A stretch of DNA of 64,000 nucleotides from Rhynochetos jubatus (taxonomy: Eukaryota > Chordata > Aves > Eurypygiformes > Rhynochetidae). The notes under the pieces were generated by a model. It was not told the origin of the DNA. It did no database searches and saw nothing but the letters and a program-made list of their open reading frames with translations. The DNA is taken from NCBI GenBank assembly GCA_027574665.1, contig CM050666.1:7502001-7566000 (forward strand). The letters are read 5' to 3'. Below are positions 1-12,250 of this stretch, piece by piece. The position numbers were made by a program, and so were the translations under genes. Every line of letters begins with the position of its first letter. Position 1 is the stretch's first letter.

Positions 1-2480
1 GGGCTGGAGTAGATGTACTTTGAAGTGCAAGTCAGGAAAGCCTAAGAGGTAAGCTAAAAACCTGTCGAACTATTGTGGAGGCACAAAACACCGGGTTAAC
101 TATTTGCTAATTGACTGTGCCATGAAAGGAAGAGGGCATTTCTCAGACTGTAGAGTGTGTCTTTCAGTACTAATGCTGGACAGTACAAAATCTTTCTTGA
201 TAGGTGAAAGTAGCCAGGTTAAGGTCACACACAGCCTTTGCCTTCCCTTCCCCCCCTAGTTTGGCTACGATCAAGAATCATGTGTGTCTCTTAGCTACTT
301 CAAAATATTTTATTGTTGCATTTGCTTTTCTTGTACAAAGATTCAGGAATTGCTGATGAGACCAAAACCTGCAGCTTTAGAGAGAATGTATCTGAAGAGT
401 CAGCAGTGATATGCTACCGCAGGCTGTTTCTGTGCGTGCCTGCGGTAGGAGGTTAGCTTTTCCAGCGCAGCACAACGCAGTGAGCTGATGGAAAGCTGAG
501 TGTGATGCAGGCTTGGCTAATTGGAGCACTCCTGGGAGGATGAGAATTGCACAGTTTCCATAATGAGTAGAGAGAAAAGATAGTTTACATCCCCTAATGT
601 AACAGCTTCAGGACAAGATTAATAGCAGAACCACAGCAGCAGTGTCTATCAGACACTTCATTATTGACGGGACTGAGTTTCGCTAATGGTATTTTGCTGG
701 TGATGGGTGCTGTGAGTCAGTAGGCAAAATCTCTTCCCAGGGTCTTCCCCAACTTGCTTATCACCAAAGCCCAAGCTTCTAATGCACATGAACACAGAGA
801 TTTTTCTGTTATGACTTGCAATTAAATTGTGGTTCAGCTTCCAAACTACACTGGAAATGTAGAATGCACAATTGTCCATAGATCTTTTATTCTGCTGCTG
901 CTTTATACAGGGTCAACTCAGGAAAGTTAATGAAGACCCATTAATGTGAGGGTAGGGAGATGGACTGGATGTGTGTAAACATGCCATTTTCCTTTGTGTT
1001 TTGAGCACACTATACACTCTGGCCAGGTTCTCAGTGATACTAAGCTGTGTCTCAGCCTAGGCAATGCTTGTGCATACAATTTTGGCAGCACAAATTTGGG
1101 AAACAGTCACCTTTGCAGGCAATTGTTGCCCTGGGATGGGCCGGCAGGGAGTGTAACAAACCAGTAAGCACGCACCAGACTTGGCTGAAAGACCTTTGCT
1201 CTGAAGAAGTGTTATAGGGTTAGAAACCAAAAGAGGTCATTTTGCCATCATTTCAGATATTTATTAGAATACGAGCTGTGCTGGTGCTTACAGCCAGGGA
1301 GGGAAAAGGCCTTTGAGTCCCCTGTGCTCTAGGTAAGATACATGCCTTTTGGGGAAAGTCACAGTCAGCAATTTGTTAGGATCTGCCAGCAAAAAGGCTG
1401 TGCATTTTTCAGATACCCTGTTTGCAGGAGGTGCCTTTTCACACAAGTATTACTTGGATGAACAATAGAAAAATGTCTCTAATCTCAGTGTATGATAGGT
1501 AAAACCTAATCCAGTACTGGCAAAGTGAATGTTTTACTGCAAATTTAGATTAGTTTTGTACATAAATTGGTATCCCCTTCCTGGACAGATCTGTGTGACT
1601 GTTGGCAGATAGACCCTCAGCTCATGCAAGACATGGTGCTGCCTGCCCAGGTTCAAGACCCTCACTGGTGCCAGAAGAACTCTACTATTTCCAGTGTTTA
1701 ATACGGTGATAGCTCTGATGGACTTGGAGGCCCCATTTTGCTCTGTCCTGTCCTGTTGTAGAGGCTTGACGTGTTCCAACACTGGCTTGGAATGAAGCAG
1801 AAGGCGAATCTAAAATGCAGTAACTGTTTCTGAACAAATCCCTGTAAATACTTTGTCGTTGCTTAGAGAGAGTGCAATGGCAGCTCTGTGTTCTGTCCAG
1901 TAACTGAGAGGGGAAACTTCTGAAGCCTAAGGAACAGAAAGCCCAGAGTCTGCCATAAGCAATGTACATGCAGTCACCTGAAGAATTTTTCTCATGCAGT
2001 TACCTATGGAGCAAAGAAACAGAGAGGCTGGGGATGCTCTGGGCATACACACCGCTTTCCTTGTGGCAGTCCATGTGTGCATCCAAACATGGTCACTTAA
2101 CCACCTGCCTGGCCCGCTCGTCTGCATATATTTTTTTCTTACTGCAATTGCTCAGGTCATCTTGGAGTGCTTGTAAGCAGAGCACATTTCCTTCTCGCCC
2201 CCCCCCCCCTTTTTTTTTTTTTAACTGGAGTTAACCACAACTCAGTATTTGTATCATTCAAGCTCAATTAAAAGCACACACACAAAAGGTTCATGAATAG
2301 TCTGCTTCTAATAAGAGGCATATTTTCATAACAGCCAATGTTCAAAGATACTTCTAACAACGAGAGTGAAGGATTTATGATGTAAGTATTTTAGTCATTA
2401 GAAAATTGGAATTGTTTCTTTGGAGAAAACAAACAGGTTTTGGGCTCTTCCTAAGAGCAGTATGAACTCAGCGGCTGGCA
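1..2480. other. Intergenic DNA, no gene recognised
   Basis: Stop codons are frequent in all frames and no open frame here resembles a known protein. I see no intact transposon, RNA gene or promoter. The only distinct object is the C12-T13 run listed separately. Short frames on both strands between about 1.5 and 2.2 kb are mutually overlapping and look random. Confidence 0.6.
2198..2222. repeat. C12-T13 homopolymer junction
   Basis: Twelve C are followed directly by thirteen T. This is simple sequence prone to length errors in sequencing and to slippage. It could be the degraded pyrimidine tail (minus-strand poly-purine) of an old insertion, but no element body is recognisable beside it. Confidence 0.9.
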
Positions 2481-2489
2481 GCTAGTTAG

Positions 2490-2800
2490 CCCCCCTGCAG
2501 TATGAATTAATGATAAAACTGCTTTCGTTCAGAAGGGAATTTTATTGGGCAGGATGCCGGGTACCAACACAATGAGGTCTCCAGGCGCCCCTCCCTCTAG
2601 GGGTCTTCAATTACACTTCATAATGAGCACTGTTTCATTAGTGAGGAAAGCAAAAGTCGGCACTAATTAAAATTAAATTAGGACACACTAAAGTTGTGTC
2701 ACACAGTGTGCCGAGATAATAATAAAAAAGAAGCTGCCTCGAACAAGCATGGACCAAAGGGTCAAGTGATAACAATTAAAATATTGGATGTGATGTCAAT
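2490..2800. promoter_or_regulatory. Candidate conserved non-coding element, homeodomain motif rich
   Basis: About 300 bases without a coding frame, dense in ATTA/TAAT cores. They include a TAATTA at 2664-2669 inside a run of three closely spaced ATTA motifs (about 2664-2680), plus ATGAATTAATGA at about 2503-2514. The short symmetric CACACAGTGTG lies near 2700. The texture (unique, AT-rich, no repeat features, clustered homeodomain cores) is typical of vertebrate developmental enhancers. This is inference from appearance; conservation was not measured. Confidence 0.35.
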
Positions 2801-3589
2801 GCTGAATTTTTAACACTCCAGTTTTGGCTTTGTGTATGGAAAGATGGTGTCTGGACTGGTTTCTAGAAGTTGGAAGAGGCATTGCCTCTACATCTGTCAA
2901 CATAATGTCTGACAGAACATTTTCCTAAAGCTTGCATACTTGCCAGAGTATTTCACAAGAACACATGCATGTGCACATGTGCCTGCAATCTGGTGTCCAT
3001 GCACACTGTTGAGCTGACGTGTGAAAATGAGATGTACATTTCACGTGAAAACTCTGCATAAACTCCTGCTGACATGCCAAAGGTACTTGAGCAGTCATGT
3101 AGCGAAGCAATGCAGCTGCACTGTTACATATGTATACCATGAAATGAGCATAATGTTTTTCTACGTATATGTTTCACATGAAGGTGGTATCTTCTAAGAA
3201 AAACTGATTTCCAGTCCCAGATCCTGGCTCCCTTCCTGGGAGCACTAATAACTTCATCCACCTTAATACTTGTGTGATGCTCTAGACGTTCTGTAGATGA
3301 GTTGCGCTTACATTTAGAGCATTGCTGGGCTTCCTCGCTGGTTCACTTTTAAAATTTTCCAGCTTTTATTTCTTTTGCCATGCTCTGCCTCAAGGCCTTC
3401 TGCTGTTGCTCCATGTCACCAGCTGTGTAGGTGCTGCCAGGAGCACAGCACAGGCACCCACACTGACCTTGCTCAGAGCCAGCGCAGATCTGGCAGGGCA
3501 TGGTCACCCCAGCTCCAGCTCCCCAGCTGCACTGCTCTAAGCCTGTAGCTGATTGCTCAGGCTACTTGCTGTAAGCATTTCTGAGGAAA

Positions 3590-3800
3590 ACTTACTGCCC
3601 AATTTAACTATGGTGTTTAATTAAGTTGATTCCAAAGGCATTTGCCAAAATATTCAAATATATTTGACCTTCAAAATAGATTAAATAGACATGATGTTCG
3701 GCAAGGCAAATTACAGTGAACATCTGTACAGTTTGTGTTTAAATATATACACGTGGAGCTTGCTGGGCTGGTGAATGAATATGGAGTATTCAGCACATAT
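3590..3800. promoter_or_regulatory. Candidate conserved non-coding element
   Basis: AT-rich unique DNA with GTTTAATTAAG near 3615 and several ATATTCAAATATATTTGA-like motifs, with no coding potential and no repeat signature. It is listed as a possible enhancer on texture alone. Random AT-rich intergenic sequence is an equally simple explanation. Confidence 0.22.
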
Positions 3801-4269
3801 AGATTGTAATCTGGAAGAGAATTTGTTCTCGGTGAATGTATTCTTGCACATTAGTAACATTGTGGCCAAGGCACTTCACGCAGTGTGCATCTGTTTGCCT
3901 GTGTAGTAATTATTAACGCTTGCTGTGGTACAGCAGTAGATTGTACATGAGACTTGGGTGGAAAATTGAGCAGAAATAGCATCCTGGTGTTACATTAGAA
4001 TCCTTGGAGGTTCAGGCACCTGACCACCAGCCCACCCAAACACCCGCATCTGTATACATGTATTTCCAAGAATGGAGTAGGCATCAGCACTGGACCATCT
4101 GTCTTTTTGTGCCTAAGTCCTCTTTCCTAGGTGTTAGACAGTTGATGCCTTTAAGCCTGCTGCTTGCTGTTCTTTCTGGGTGTTTCCTATTGTGGCAACT
4201 ACAAAGCAGGCTTTCCATTCTGTGGAGACTGTCCCTGTTTATCTGAGGTAAAACTGGCTTTCAGGCCCA

Positions 4270-4520
4270 GCACTGAAAGCTAACTGCTTACATTTCCTTA
4301 ATACGTATTTACAAGACAGACCATGAAGCCTGTAAATATGTGTTATAATAAAAACATCCCCAATGTGTAACTGAATGCTCTGCCATAACCATTCCACGCG
4401 GGCTGTTACTCGCTGTGAGGGCTATAACCTGCATTGCAATAATTTTCTAATGTCTGGCTTAACAAAGACTCTGACTTCACTAGGTCATTTGTTTACAATT
4501 GTATAAAGGCTCTACCTTTT
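4270..4520. promoter_or_regulatory. Candidate conserved non-coding element
   Basis: Unique AT-rich block with the sequence TTGCAATAATTTTCTAATG near 4435, a CACGCGGGCTGTTACTCGC stretch near 4396 that keeps CpGs in otherwise CpG-poor DNA, and no coding frame. CpG retention inside AT-rich non-coding DNA is suggestive of constraint but not proof. Conservation was not tested. Confidence 0.22.
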
Positions 4521-7045
4521 TAGTGCTGTCAAAACGTGCATTTGTGGATATTGTGGGGGGTTTGTTTCTTTTTTGTTTGTATTTGATTATAATGACATAC
4601 ATTTATACTGTGCTTCCCATCCAGGAGGCAGAGATACAGCTCAGATAAAATGTGTGTGACTTCGCCAACACAGAAGTTGCTCAGAGGTGGAGCACAGCAT
4701 CTGCTGAATACTGTAAACTATCCAGATTAAAGAGTCTTAAGAGATGCTTAAAATCCCATATCCTGCCCAGAAAATCTGAGCTAACAATCCAGAGTTGTTG
4801 AAAGTGTTAAATTTGCTAAGGAGAGCATTGATTACCTAGGGAAAGATGCAAAGGGAAAAAGGAATCAAACAGATTACCAGAAAGCATTCCTTAGCACCTT
4901 AGCTTTCCTAGATGCCTCCAGTAGCATGAGCCCTGATTCCGATTAGCTTTGAGGCAGGAGAGTCTGTGAGGCTCATGGTTTTGCTCAGTGCTTCAAACTA
5001 TCATTTAACTCTTTTTAAAATGTGTGTGTGCATAGAGTCAGGTACCATCCCCAGTGCTACTCTGCTGAGTCCCAGGCAGCAGCCAACGAGCACTATAATA
5101 GACTAACAGTCGTAAGCTAAAGTAGTTTGTGAGAAACCAGAGACCTCAGTGTGGTTGGTCACCTTAGAGGAATTGAACTTGTAAGGTTTCAGACCTCCAC
5201 ATCCCAAAATGCGTGGAGAGACGAGGCCAGTATTGGCAACCTCGGAAGACACCCGCAGAGAGTAACCCAACAGTCCTAGGCAGATGAAGATGGCGGCACA
5301 TAACCGGGACTGGCTGCTTGGTTACCTGCAGCATGCAGTGGATGGGTGGAGGCTTCAGTCTCTAGAGCCAACATTCCAGTGCTAAAGCTATAAAAATAGA
5401 GAGAGGGGAAGAGAAGAAAGCGCGCTTCCCAGACACATATCTGGTCGCTGTTACTCCTTGTCCTTTTAATGTGTACGGAAGAAAGGTACAAGCAGGCTGA
5501 CTGTGGGTGGGTAAGTAGGCAGTACACCAACATGCACACACAGCATGCCTCGTACAAGCATTTTCTTGCTAGTCCCTCTTGCCTCTCACTTAACTTGCTG
5601 GGCATTGCAAAGGAACATGCTTCTGTGTTTGCTTATATTGAATCACTGGATGATACAGATCTTTGCTCTGTTACCTAAGACTGCCTGGTCCCATTCAGAA
5701 GCAGAGCCGTTTCTTTTTGGTGTACAGAGGTACTTGCTTTTGCCTGCTGCAGCCCTTTCTTAATGGTGAATGGAGAGTGAGTGTGTGTGTGCGCGTGAGC
5801 GAGCTTTACAAATCCCCTTATACACACCCCTTTGGCAACCTCTTTTATGAAATTTTTATTAGTATGTTCAGATATGTGCATGTCCTTAGGAATAACAAAC
5901 AGCACAGAGAGAATATATAGCCACTCAAATGGTCCAGGGGCTTCAGAAGGGAGGTGAACAATGCTACTTTAAATATTGCAGGATGGTTTACAACCCTGAG
6001 GGAGGAGGTGTGGGGGAGGAGAGGGGAAGAGCAGATGGGCACAGTGTCCATTTAAGGTGGTCTGGCACAATTATTGGTCAGCAACAATGTGATTTCTATT
6101 TGGAGGCTCCTTCCAGCCCCTGTTTTTATCGAGTCTGCATGTTTGTCTGTCCCTGAAAATGTTACCTTGGATTTCAGGGGGTTCTTCAGCTCAGCTGTGC
6201 CATAGTGACAAAACGTTTCTGAGATAATTTTCTTTAGACCAGATGGATGCCTGACATGGCTGACGTGCCCTGTGTTAGAGGGCTGACATGGCAGGTAATG
6301 CTGCCGGCCTTAGTCACAGTAAGCCAGTCTCAAATCAGAGAGATGTGTGCCTGTCACAGGGATCTGCTGAACTCAAACCCTCTGGTAAACAATCAGGAAC
6401 ATCACTGGCCATTATCCCAGGCACCAGACTGGCTCCAGGCTGTGTAACATGGGGAATGAAAAAAGTATGTTATTCTGGGGTTTTGACTCCAGGGACTTTG
6501 GAACAGCACAGGATCGTTGCAATTGGTTCAAGGCCTCCGTGTCAGAGTAATCCTTAACAAAGAGCCTCAGTCTGCAAGGTTCTTAGTATGTGCCAGGTCA
6601 GTGGGAGCTGAGAGTGCTCTTGCATCAAGGGTTGGAGCTGGGGAGGGTATGCCAATTTTGGCAGCCTTGGCTTGGAAAGAAATTACCAGACTGTGCCCTT
6701 TGTATGTCCCAAAATCATATTTGTGTGTTCCTTGCTCCTTTTTGAGTGTAGGAGCTCTGAAGATGGTGGGCACAGAGCTGTTAGGTTCCTTAGGGGAAAA
6801 GGGACCTGGTATCTACAGCAGTGTAGGTATCTGCCAACAATTAGGGCCTGGTTTATCTTCTAGTTAAATTTCACTGAATGGGACTGTATTTATGTTTACC
6901 AATTCTCTCTCCCAAGTGACCCATTAAATAACATTAATCCCTCCACTCCAGGATGAAAATCCATGTCTTCCTTCAACTTGCTTCTCATAATCAGCCCATA
7001 GGCCTGTGATCCCAGTGTAGAGGACATTTAGCCAATGGAGTTTGT

Positions 7046-7165
7046 AGACTAGCAACGAGTCCTGGCTTCAGTTTTCAATCACTGTGTGATCCCCTGAAAG
7101 GCCTCTGACTTTTTGCCTCAGTTTCCTCATCTGCAAATTGTCACATTGCAAGGCTAAATGCAGTA
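7046..7165 (+). mobile_element. MIR-type SINE fragment
   Basis: The stretch GCCTCAGTTTCCTCATCTGC at about 7115-7134 is nearly identical to the MIR core-to-3' segment. It is preceded by a recognisable 'ACTGTGTGATC' equivalent of the MIR 'GCTGTGTGACC' motif. MIRs are ancient tRNA-derived SINEs shared across amniotes and inactive in birds. The 5' tRNA-like head is lost or too diverged. The right edge is uncertain and similarity may continue to about 7190. Confidence 0.75.
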
Positions 7166-7190
7166 AGGTCACTGGGGGAGGTGATATATG

Positions 7191-10100
7191 AAGGCTAAGG
7201 AAGAGCGTTTATACTCATGTGAACCTTGATATTGATAACAAAATTAGCCTCATTCCCCTGCTTTACTACCATCAGTGGTATCAGACTCCATAAGAAACTG
7301 AAACTGCCTGTGTAAGAGTTCTGGTTTATCTGTTTGTACTAAGATTATTCTATTAATTGGCATGGCAGCATGGTGCAATATCACATAAGAGCATTAGAGG
7401 TGATCTGTTTTCTTAATGTCAGAGTCATCCAGACGTGTGTTGTGTGTGTGGAAAGACAGGCAATGATCCTTTAATGGCATATGGAAGGTCCAGTATTTGT
7501 ATTTCCTGAAGTGCAAGATGATAATACACTATCAAGTAGTCAGCTTTTCACAATGCCACAAGAATCATATGAAAGGAACGCGATGTCATGCTGAACGTGT
7601 GAACTCTTTGGGGCAGGAACCATCACTTTTTATAATGTATGCAGTCTGTAGCATGATAAGGTGTGTCCCTGAGTTTGTTAAGCATTCCATCTGAAAAATG
7701 TCATTATTGTCACCACAGACTTGCCTGTGTGATGAGGTTTGCAAAGAATGGTCTGATATTTTAGGGGTGTACATAAAAATATTTGACAGTTGGCTGTCTG
7801 CTGCATGGAAACCCAGTTTTGTCCTTATGTGTTGACTTGCTTCAGCTGTTGTGGGGTCCAGAGGCCTGTGACAAGAAGGGCTGTATGACAACCTTACTCA
7901 GTTTTCTGATGTCTGGAGTGTACAGACACTATTAATCCAATGGAGTTTAAGGATACGGCCAGGCATGTACAGTATCCGGCCTCTAGAGTAGTCAAAATGG
8001 GTGTGACCCAACAGGAGGCTGGAAAACCGCCTGACACACTTGGCAAGTGATGTAATGCTCCATTCTCAGGAGGAAATTCTTTATTGAACCCCTCTAGCAA
8101 TGAACTTTTGGCCTGAAGCTGGAGTTTGGATTGCACAAGCTCAATAAATGTGTAATTATAAATACCAGAGACACACCAAGCCCCCCTCCCCCCCCCATAC
8201 AAGCAGGACCTGTTTCAGAAATCGGGAAGGAGCCAACAGCTAGGTATGAGCCCATTGCAGGAGCCAGCTGCTCTGAAGGAGCAGCCTCTGCTCAGGGTGT
8301 GGGCCCTGCAGGACATGGCATCTGCCCAACAAAGTGTCATCGGTCATTCTGGGCATCGTGGCAGCCAATCAAGCCAGCAAAGCTGTCAAACTTTCAGCCT
8401 CCTCCTCAGGTCTTGCTGCTTTGAATTGGCTGCTTGACAAGTGTGTGGTAATTTTGCTTTTACCTTAAGTCATTGCCTAATTTAGAGTTCGTTTGCAGCT
8501 TTGCCATTTAGGAGCCAGAGCTGGATGGGAAGCCCACAGCTATTGAGCTTTCTTTGATGTGGGAGATGGTATCATGCAGAGGGGGAGTATCTCAACTTTC
8601 ATAAAACATCACTCTCCAATCTTATTTTATTTTTTTATTTCTTCCTCTCTTCTCAGACTAGAGTGACTACAATGTAATGCAGAGGTACCAGAACCATTTT
8701 GATGGTAGAAATCTACCTACAGCAGCTTGAAGGTCAGCTACCTTGAAGGTAGATCTACCTTGCTCCTCTCACTCCAAAGGAAGGATGCTTTGTGGTCCAA
8801 TGAGACTTCCACACCTGTAATACAGTGCTTTGAGTGGCAGCAGAAGGCAATGGGAGGGTCACTCAGACATGAATGCTTGTGAGGCGATTTCAGGACAAAC
8901 TGCATTTATGGTATTCCAGGCTAAGTGTGTATGTGCCCACCAGTTCCAAAACAAACATCCTGATTTTCAGTCTTAGGACTATCAGTGTTTCATACACCTG
9001 TACTGAATCGCGTGAGGCTGGGATGGATGAGAATTGCTTAGATCTTCATTTCAGCTGTGACAGTGTGGGGTGGTAGAGAATTTCTTGAGAAGTTGGAGTT
9101 GTTGATTTTATGGGGTTAACCAAAACCATGTTAACCATAGCTCTGCCTGCACGTAAGGTTTCTGCACAAACCTCTGCTCGTTTGCATGGTGGCTTCCTAA
9201 GCCTTTCATGTGTAGGGTGGATGCAACACTGCAGTAAGCAAATGAAAAGGCTGTTGAAGTAAGGGCTAGGAGTGGAACTGAGATGGCATGTGCAACCCTT
9301 TCTGTAGGCCAGGAAGACCTGTCCAGCCTGCTCACTGCAATTATTAGATTACCAGAACACAACATGTTTTGAAGCAACTCAACTCTGCTCTACATCTAAC
9401 TGCAAACAATAGATTCAGCTGTCATTGAACAAAATCAGGCAGGGGCAAAAGTCAAAAAATTATTACTGTTATGTTAGATTGGAGAGTGGAAAAAGGAATC
9501 CTCATCCTAAAGTGCTCAGAGCAATCAGCCCAAAGCCATGATGCCCTGTGCAGCAACTCTGTGTTCAGAAAGCTTTATGATAAAGTGGGGGGTGTGCACG
9601 AGTGTGTGCACATGCACATGCATTTTAAGGCTAGCAAATGGAAACATTTTCATTTCTATCTGCATATGGATTTATCTTCCTGCTTTAACATACCGACCAC
9701 ATGACTGTTTTAAAACTGTACAACCAGGGACGGTTACGAAGCACCGTCAGTAATGACTGTCAGCCAGGGCTCCTGCGTGATGATCTAGGTATGAGGGGCT
9801 TTATCATGGCTCTGTAAACTTTCTCACCATGTTTCTTGAAGCTCCAAAGGACACTAGAAGAGGTTGTAGAATAGTCTGAAGGTTCCTCCGCAGGACACAG
9901 CAGATCATAGCATAGCTACGATGTTTCTTGCTATTACAACAGGAACAGCAGCATAGTTCTATTTTGGCGGGTTCGTAGTGTGTTCTTCAGATGGATACGT
10001 ATTAAACAAATGTGACCAAATCGTTAGTCACTGCATGCGTGCAGTTTGCTTATTTTGTTAATCCTATATAAGAAAGGGAAATCAAACATTTTTGTGAGCA

Positions 10101-10255
10101 TTTTAGCCATGTTGTTTTATAACTCTCCCAACATTCTTTCCCTTCAAATTCTGTAAAGTGATTTCCTTTGCCAGTCTTTTCTCTTTTTCTCTTTGAAGAC
10201 CGCTGGTCATATAACCTTTGTTTCCTTTTGTTCTGCCTGTGGACTTCGATTTGTT
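7191..10255. other. Intergenic DNA, no gene recognised
   Basis: No recognised gene or transposon. The region contains GT-rich patches (7436-7450, 9588-9620), a C-rich run near 8182-8196 and the AGGTAG/CTACCT inverted-repeat cluster listed separately. Open frames of about 60-100 codons on both strands have no known relatives. Confidence 0.55.
8706..8761. repeat. Overlapping AGGTAG/CTACCT inverted repeats
   Basis: Positions 8746-8761 form a perfect 16-base palindrome, AAGGTAGATCTACCTT. Immediately left of it, CTACCTT at 8739-8744 can pair with the same AAGGTAG arm, and ATCTACCTAC at 8711-8720 supplies a third copy of the CTACCT arm. The same arm can therefore fold in alternative ways. No known element with this structure comes to mind. 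Confidence 0.7.
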
Positions 10256-10260
10256 TTGGC

Positions 10261-10590
10261 ACTTTCTGCAATTGTGAAACTTGAAATTAAGCTAAGATTT
10301 TTATAGGTGCTAAATTAGTTGCCTTAGGTGTGGCTGAGTGGAAGAATGTGAAAGTGTCATGTACACAGTTCAGCATAATATTTGTTTTAGCTGTAATCAT
10401 AGTACAGTATTATAATATCAAGCTAGATTATAGTTTATTAAGGTGTATTACTGCAGTTAGTAAACAACGCTATCCAATGGAATTGTAATTGTCAAATCCT
10501 TGACTGTTTCAAGGATCTACCAATGATTGTACTAGAAAACTAGATTTCATGGGTTTATAATTCATCCATTATATATTGCCTGAAGGTGGA
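10261..10590. promoter_or_regulatory. Candidate conserved non-coding element
   Basis: AT-rich unique DNA with repeated TTTATTA, AATTG and ATCAAG motifs (for example ATTGTAATTGTCAAATCC near 10481), no coding frame and no repeat signature. It resembles developmental enhancer sequence. Inference from texture only. Confidence 0.28.
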
Positions 10591-10599
10591 ACTTAACGT

Positions 10600-12050
10600 A
10601 GTATGTACCAATATTGGGGAAATCCCTGTTCTCTTTGTACTATCCACTGGATTGAGGCCTATCATGCTTGGAGGAAGATCTACCTCCTAGAGCTACAGCT
10701 GTGGAGGCTTATCTTTATGGGTAGGAATCTGTGCCAATCCCTGCAACTGAAGATGGAAACCTACTCTCTCCAGCTTCTAATAAACATATCTTCTTTTTCT
10801 TTCTTGATTTGCTATCCAGTTGACTCATTTTACACCTTTGGAGGAAGGGAGTGATAGAAAAAGAAAGCAGGAAATGTTTAAGAGAGAAATTCGTTTCCCA
10901 GGCAGCAAACAGAGGAGAGTAAGACATTCCTGGAGACTAAGTCCTAGTCCCAAACTGCTAGCTGCTTCCGGACAGTCCATGTTTGTTCCTTAATTTCCAG
11001 AGGGAGGAAGGTGTGATGCACTGGAATTAGTCATACTTCTATCTCCCTAACCCCAGGGTGTGTTCTGGGATACCTTCTCCTGCCTTAACCTCAGGGAGCC
11101 TAAATGGTGTGTCTGCAGGAGATTTTTGAGTTTTCTTTTCAAAGATTGCCCCCTAGAAGACTGTCTTTCTCTCCTCCTTAGAGCCTGTTCTTGTTTTAGT
11201 TAAGGATGAGGCTATCGATATCAACATCAGCCTTTTCCCCTTGATAAGTGACCCCAAACGCACTGTTTCTTTCTTGATGCCTGTCAGCACCATGATATCA
11301 GATGCAGGTTTGGGGTGTTTGAGTATGGATGTGTACACATATTAATTTATTGCTGACGAAATGCTTACAAAGAACCAGATACAAACGTGAGAATAGACGG
11401 TGAGTCATAGAGGACACGGGTGAGCAATGAGACTCCTGATGCCAGGTGCTGATGTCGGTGTTGCAAATGCCCTGATCTGGAGGCAGCGTGCTGCACGCAC
11501 GGAAGGGCTCTGGGCTGGAAGTTCACGTTGGTCTAGGGAGTGTGCTGTCGGAGTTGCTGCTAAAGGGAGGCACCAGAGGTGAGGTTTAAGATCCACTGGA
11601 TCTGCGAGTTGGCAGTGGTATGTCCTGCAAACCTCCTAAGATAGTGATAATAATAACAATGATGACACTTAGCAGAATTCAAAGTAGAAGAATTTCAGGG
11701 AGATCTGCTATGAGTTGCATATTGTTGCTATGTGTTGTGTACATGTGTTCATACACAGGTGTAGGTAAGTCTGAGAGTGCAAATCCAGGCACAAACAGCA
11801 GAGCCCCATACCTTTTCCCCACTCCAAAGAGGAATGCAGCAAGAATGAGATTCCAGAATGGGGGCAAAAGGAACGAGCTTTCTGAAGCCTGGGAGGAGCA
11901 AGCTCTGCAACTCCTTGCCAGTGCAGGAGACATGAGGGCCAGTACTTGTAGGGCTGAGCTGAAAGCAGCTCTTCCCAGGTTGATTCAGGAGAATCTTCTC
12001 ATGACTCTCCCTTCACCCATCCTCCCTTCCCACAGGTTTCATGTAGGAGG
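10600..12050. other. Intergenic DNA, no gene recognised
   Basis: A 144-codon frame on the plus strand (11620-12054) is the longest here. Its product begins with low-complexity isoleucine- and methionine-rich sequence and matches no family I know, so it is not called a gene. A TGCCCCCTAG motif at about 11147-11156 resembles half of a CTCF site. Confidence 0.5.
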
Positions 12051-12059
12051 GTGAAACTC

Positions 12060-12250
12060 AGCTTTGCGATCAGAACATTGTCAAATTAGCGGTAATTGGC
12101 AATTCAATAAATGATCTGCAATAATATGAACAAGTGCTAGGGGGAGCAGCATAGCCGTTGGTAGGACACCCATCATTTAAACAGTAGGTGTTGCTGGCGA
12201 CTTGCAGCAGTGGTTAGTAAAAGTCTTTAAATCTATAAAATGTAGAACTA
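12060..12250. promoter_or_regulatory. Candidate conserved non-coding element
   Basis: Unique sequence with TTAGCGGTAATTGGCAATTC near 12086, CAATAAATGATCTGCAATAA just after, and a GTGCTAGGGGGAGCAG motif at about 12134-12149 that resembles an imperfect CTCF core. There is no coding frame and no repeat homology. Listed as a possible enhancer or boundary element by appearance only. Confidence 0.3.

Larger units (their letters stand above)
2801..7040. other. Intergenic DNA, no gene recognised
   Basis: No recognisable coding exon. The region contains two AT-rich blocks listed separately (3590-3800 and 4270-4520) and a short alternating purine-pyrimidine run near 5778-5800 (GTGTGTGTGTGCGCG). Open frames near 5.3-6.9 kb are up to 116 codons long but overlap one another on both strands and match nothing I know. 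Confidence 0.55.

Noticed and set aside
2323..2386. Small exon-like stretch ending in GTAAGT at 2381
   Set aside because: Acceptor is poor, the open frame is only about fifteen codons, and nothing links it to other exons.
11620..12054. 144-codon plus-strand open frame
   Set aside because: Begins with low-complexity sequence and contains an in-frame donor-like GTAAGT without matching acceptor logic. No known relative.
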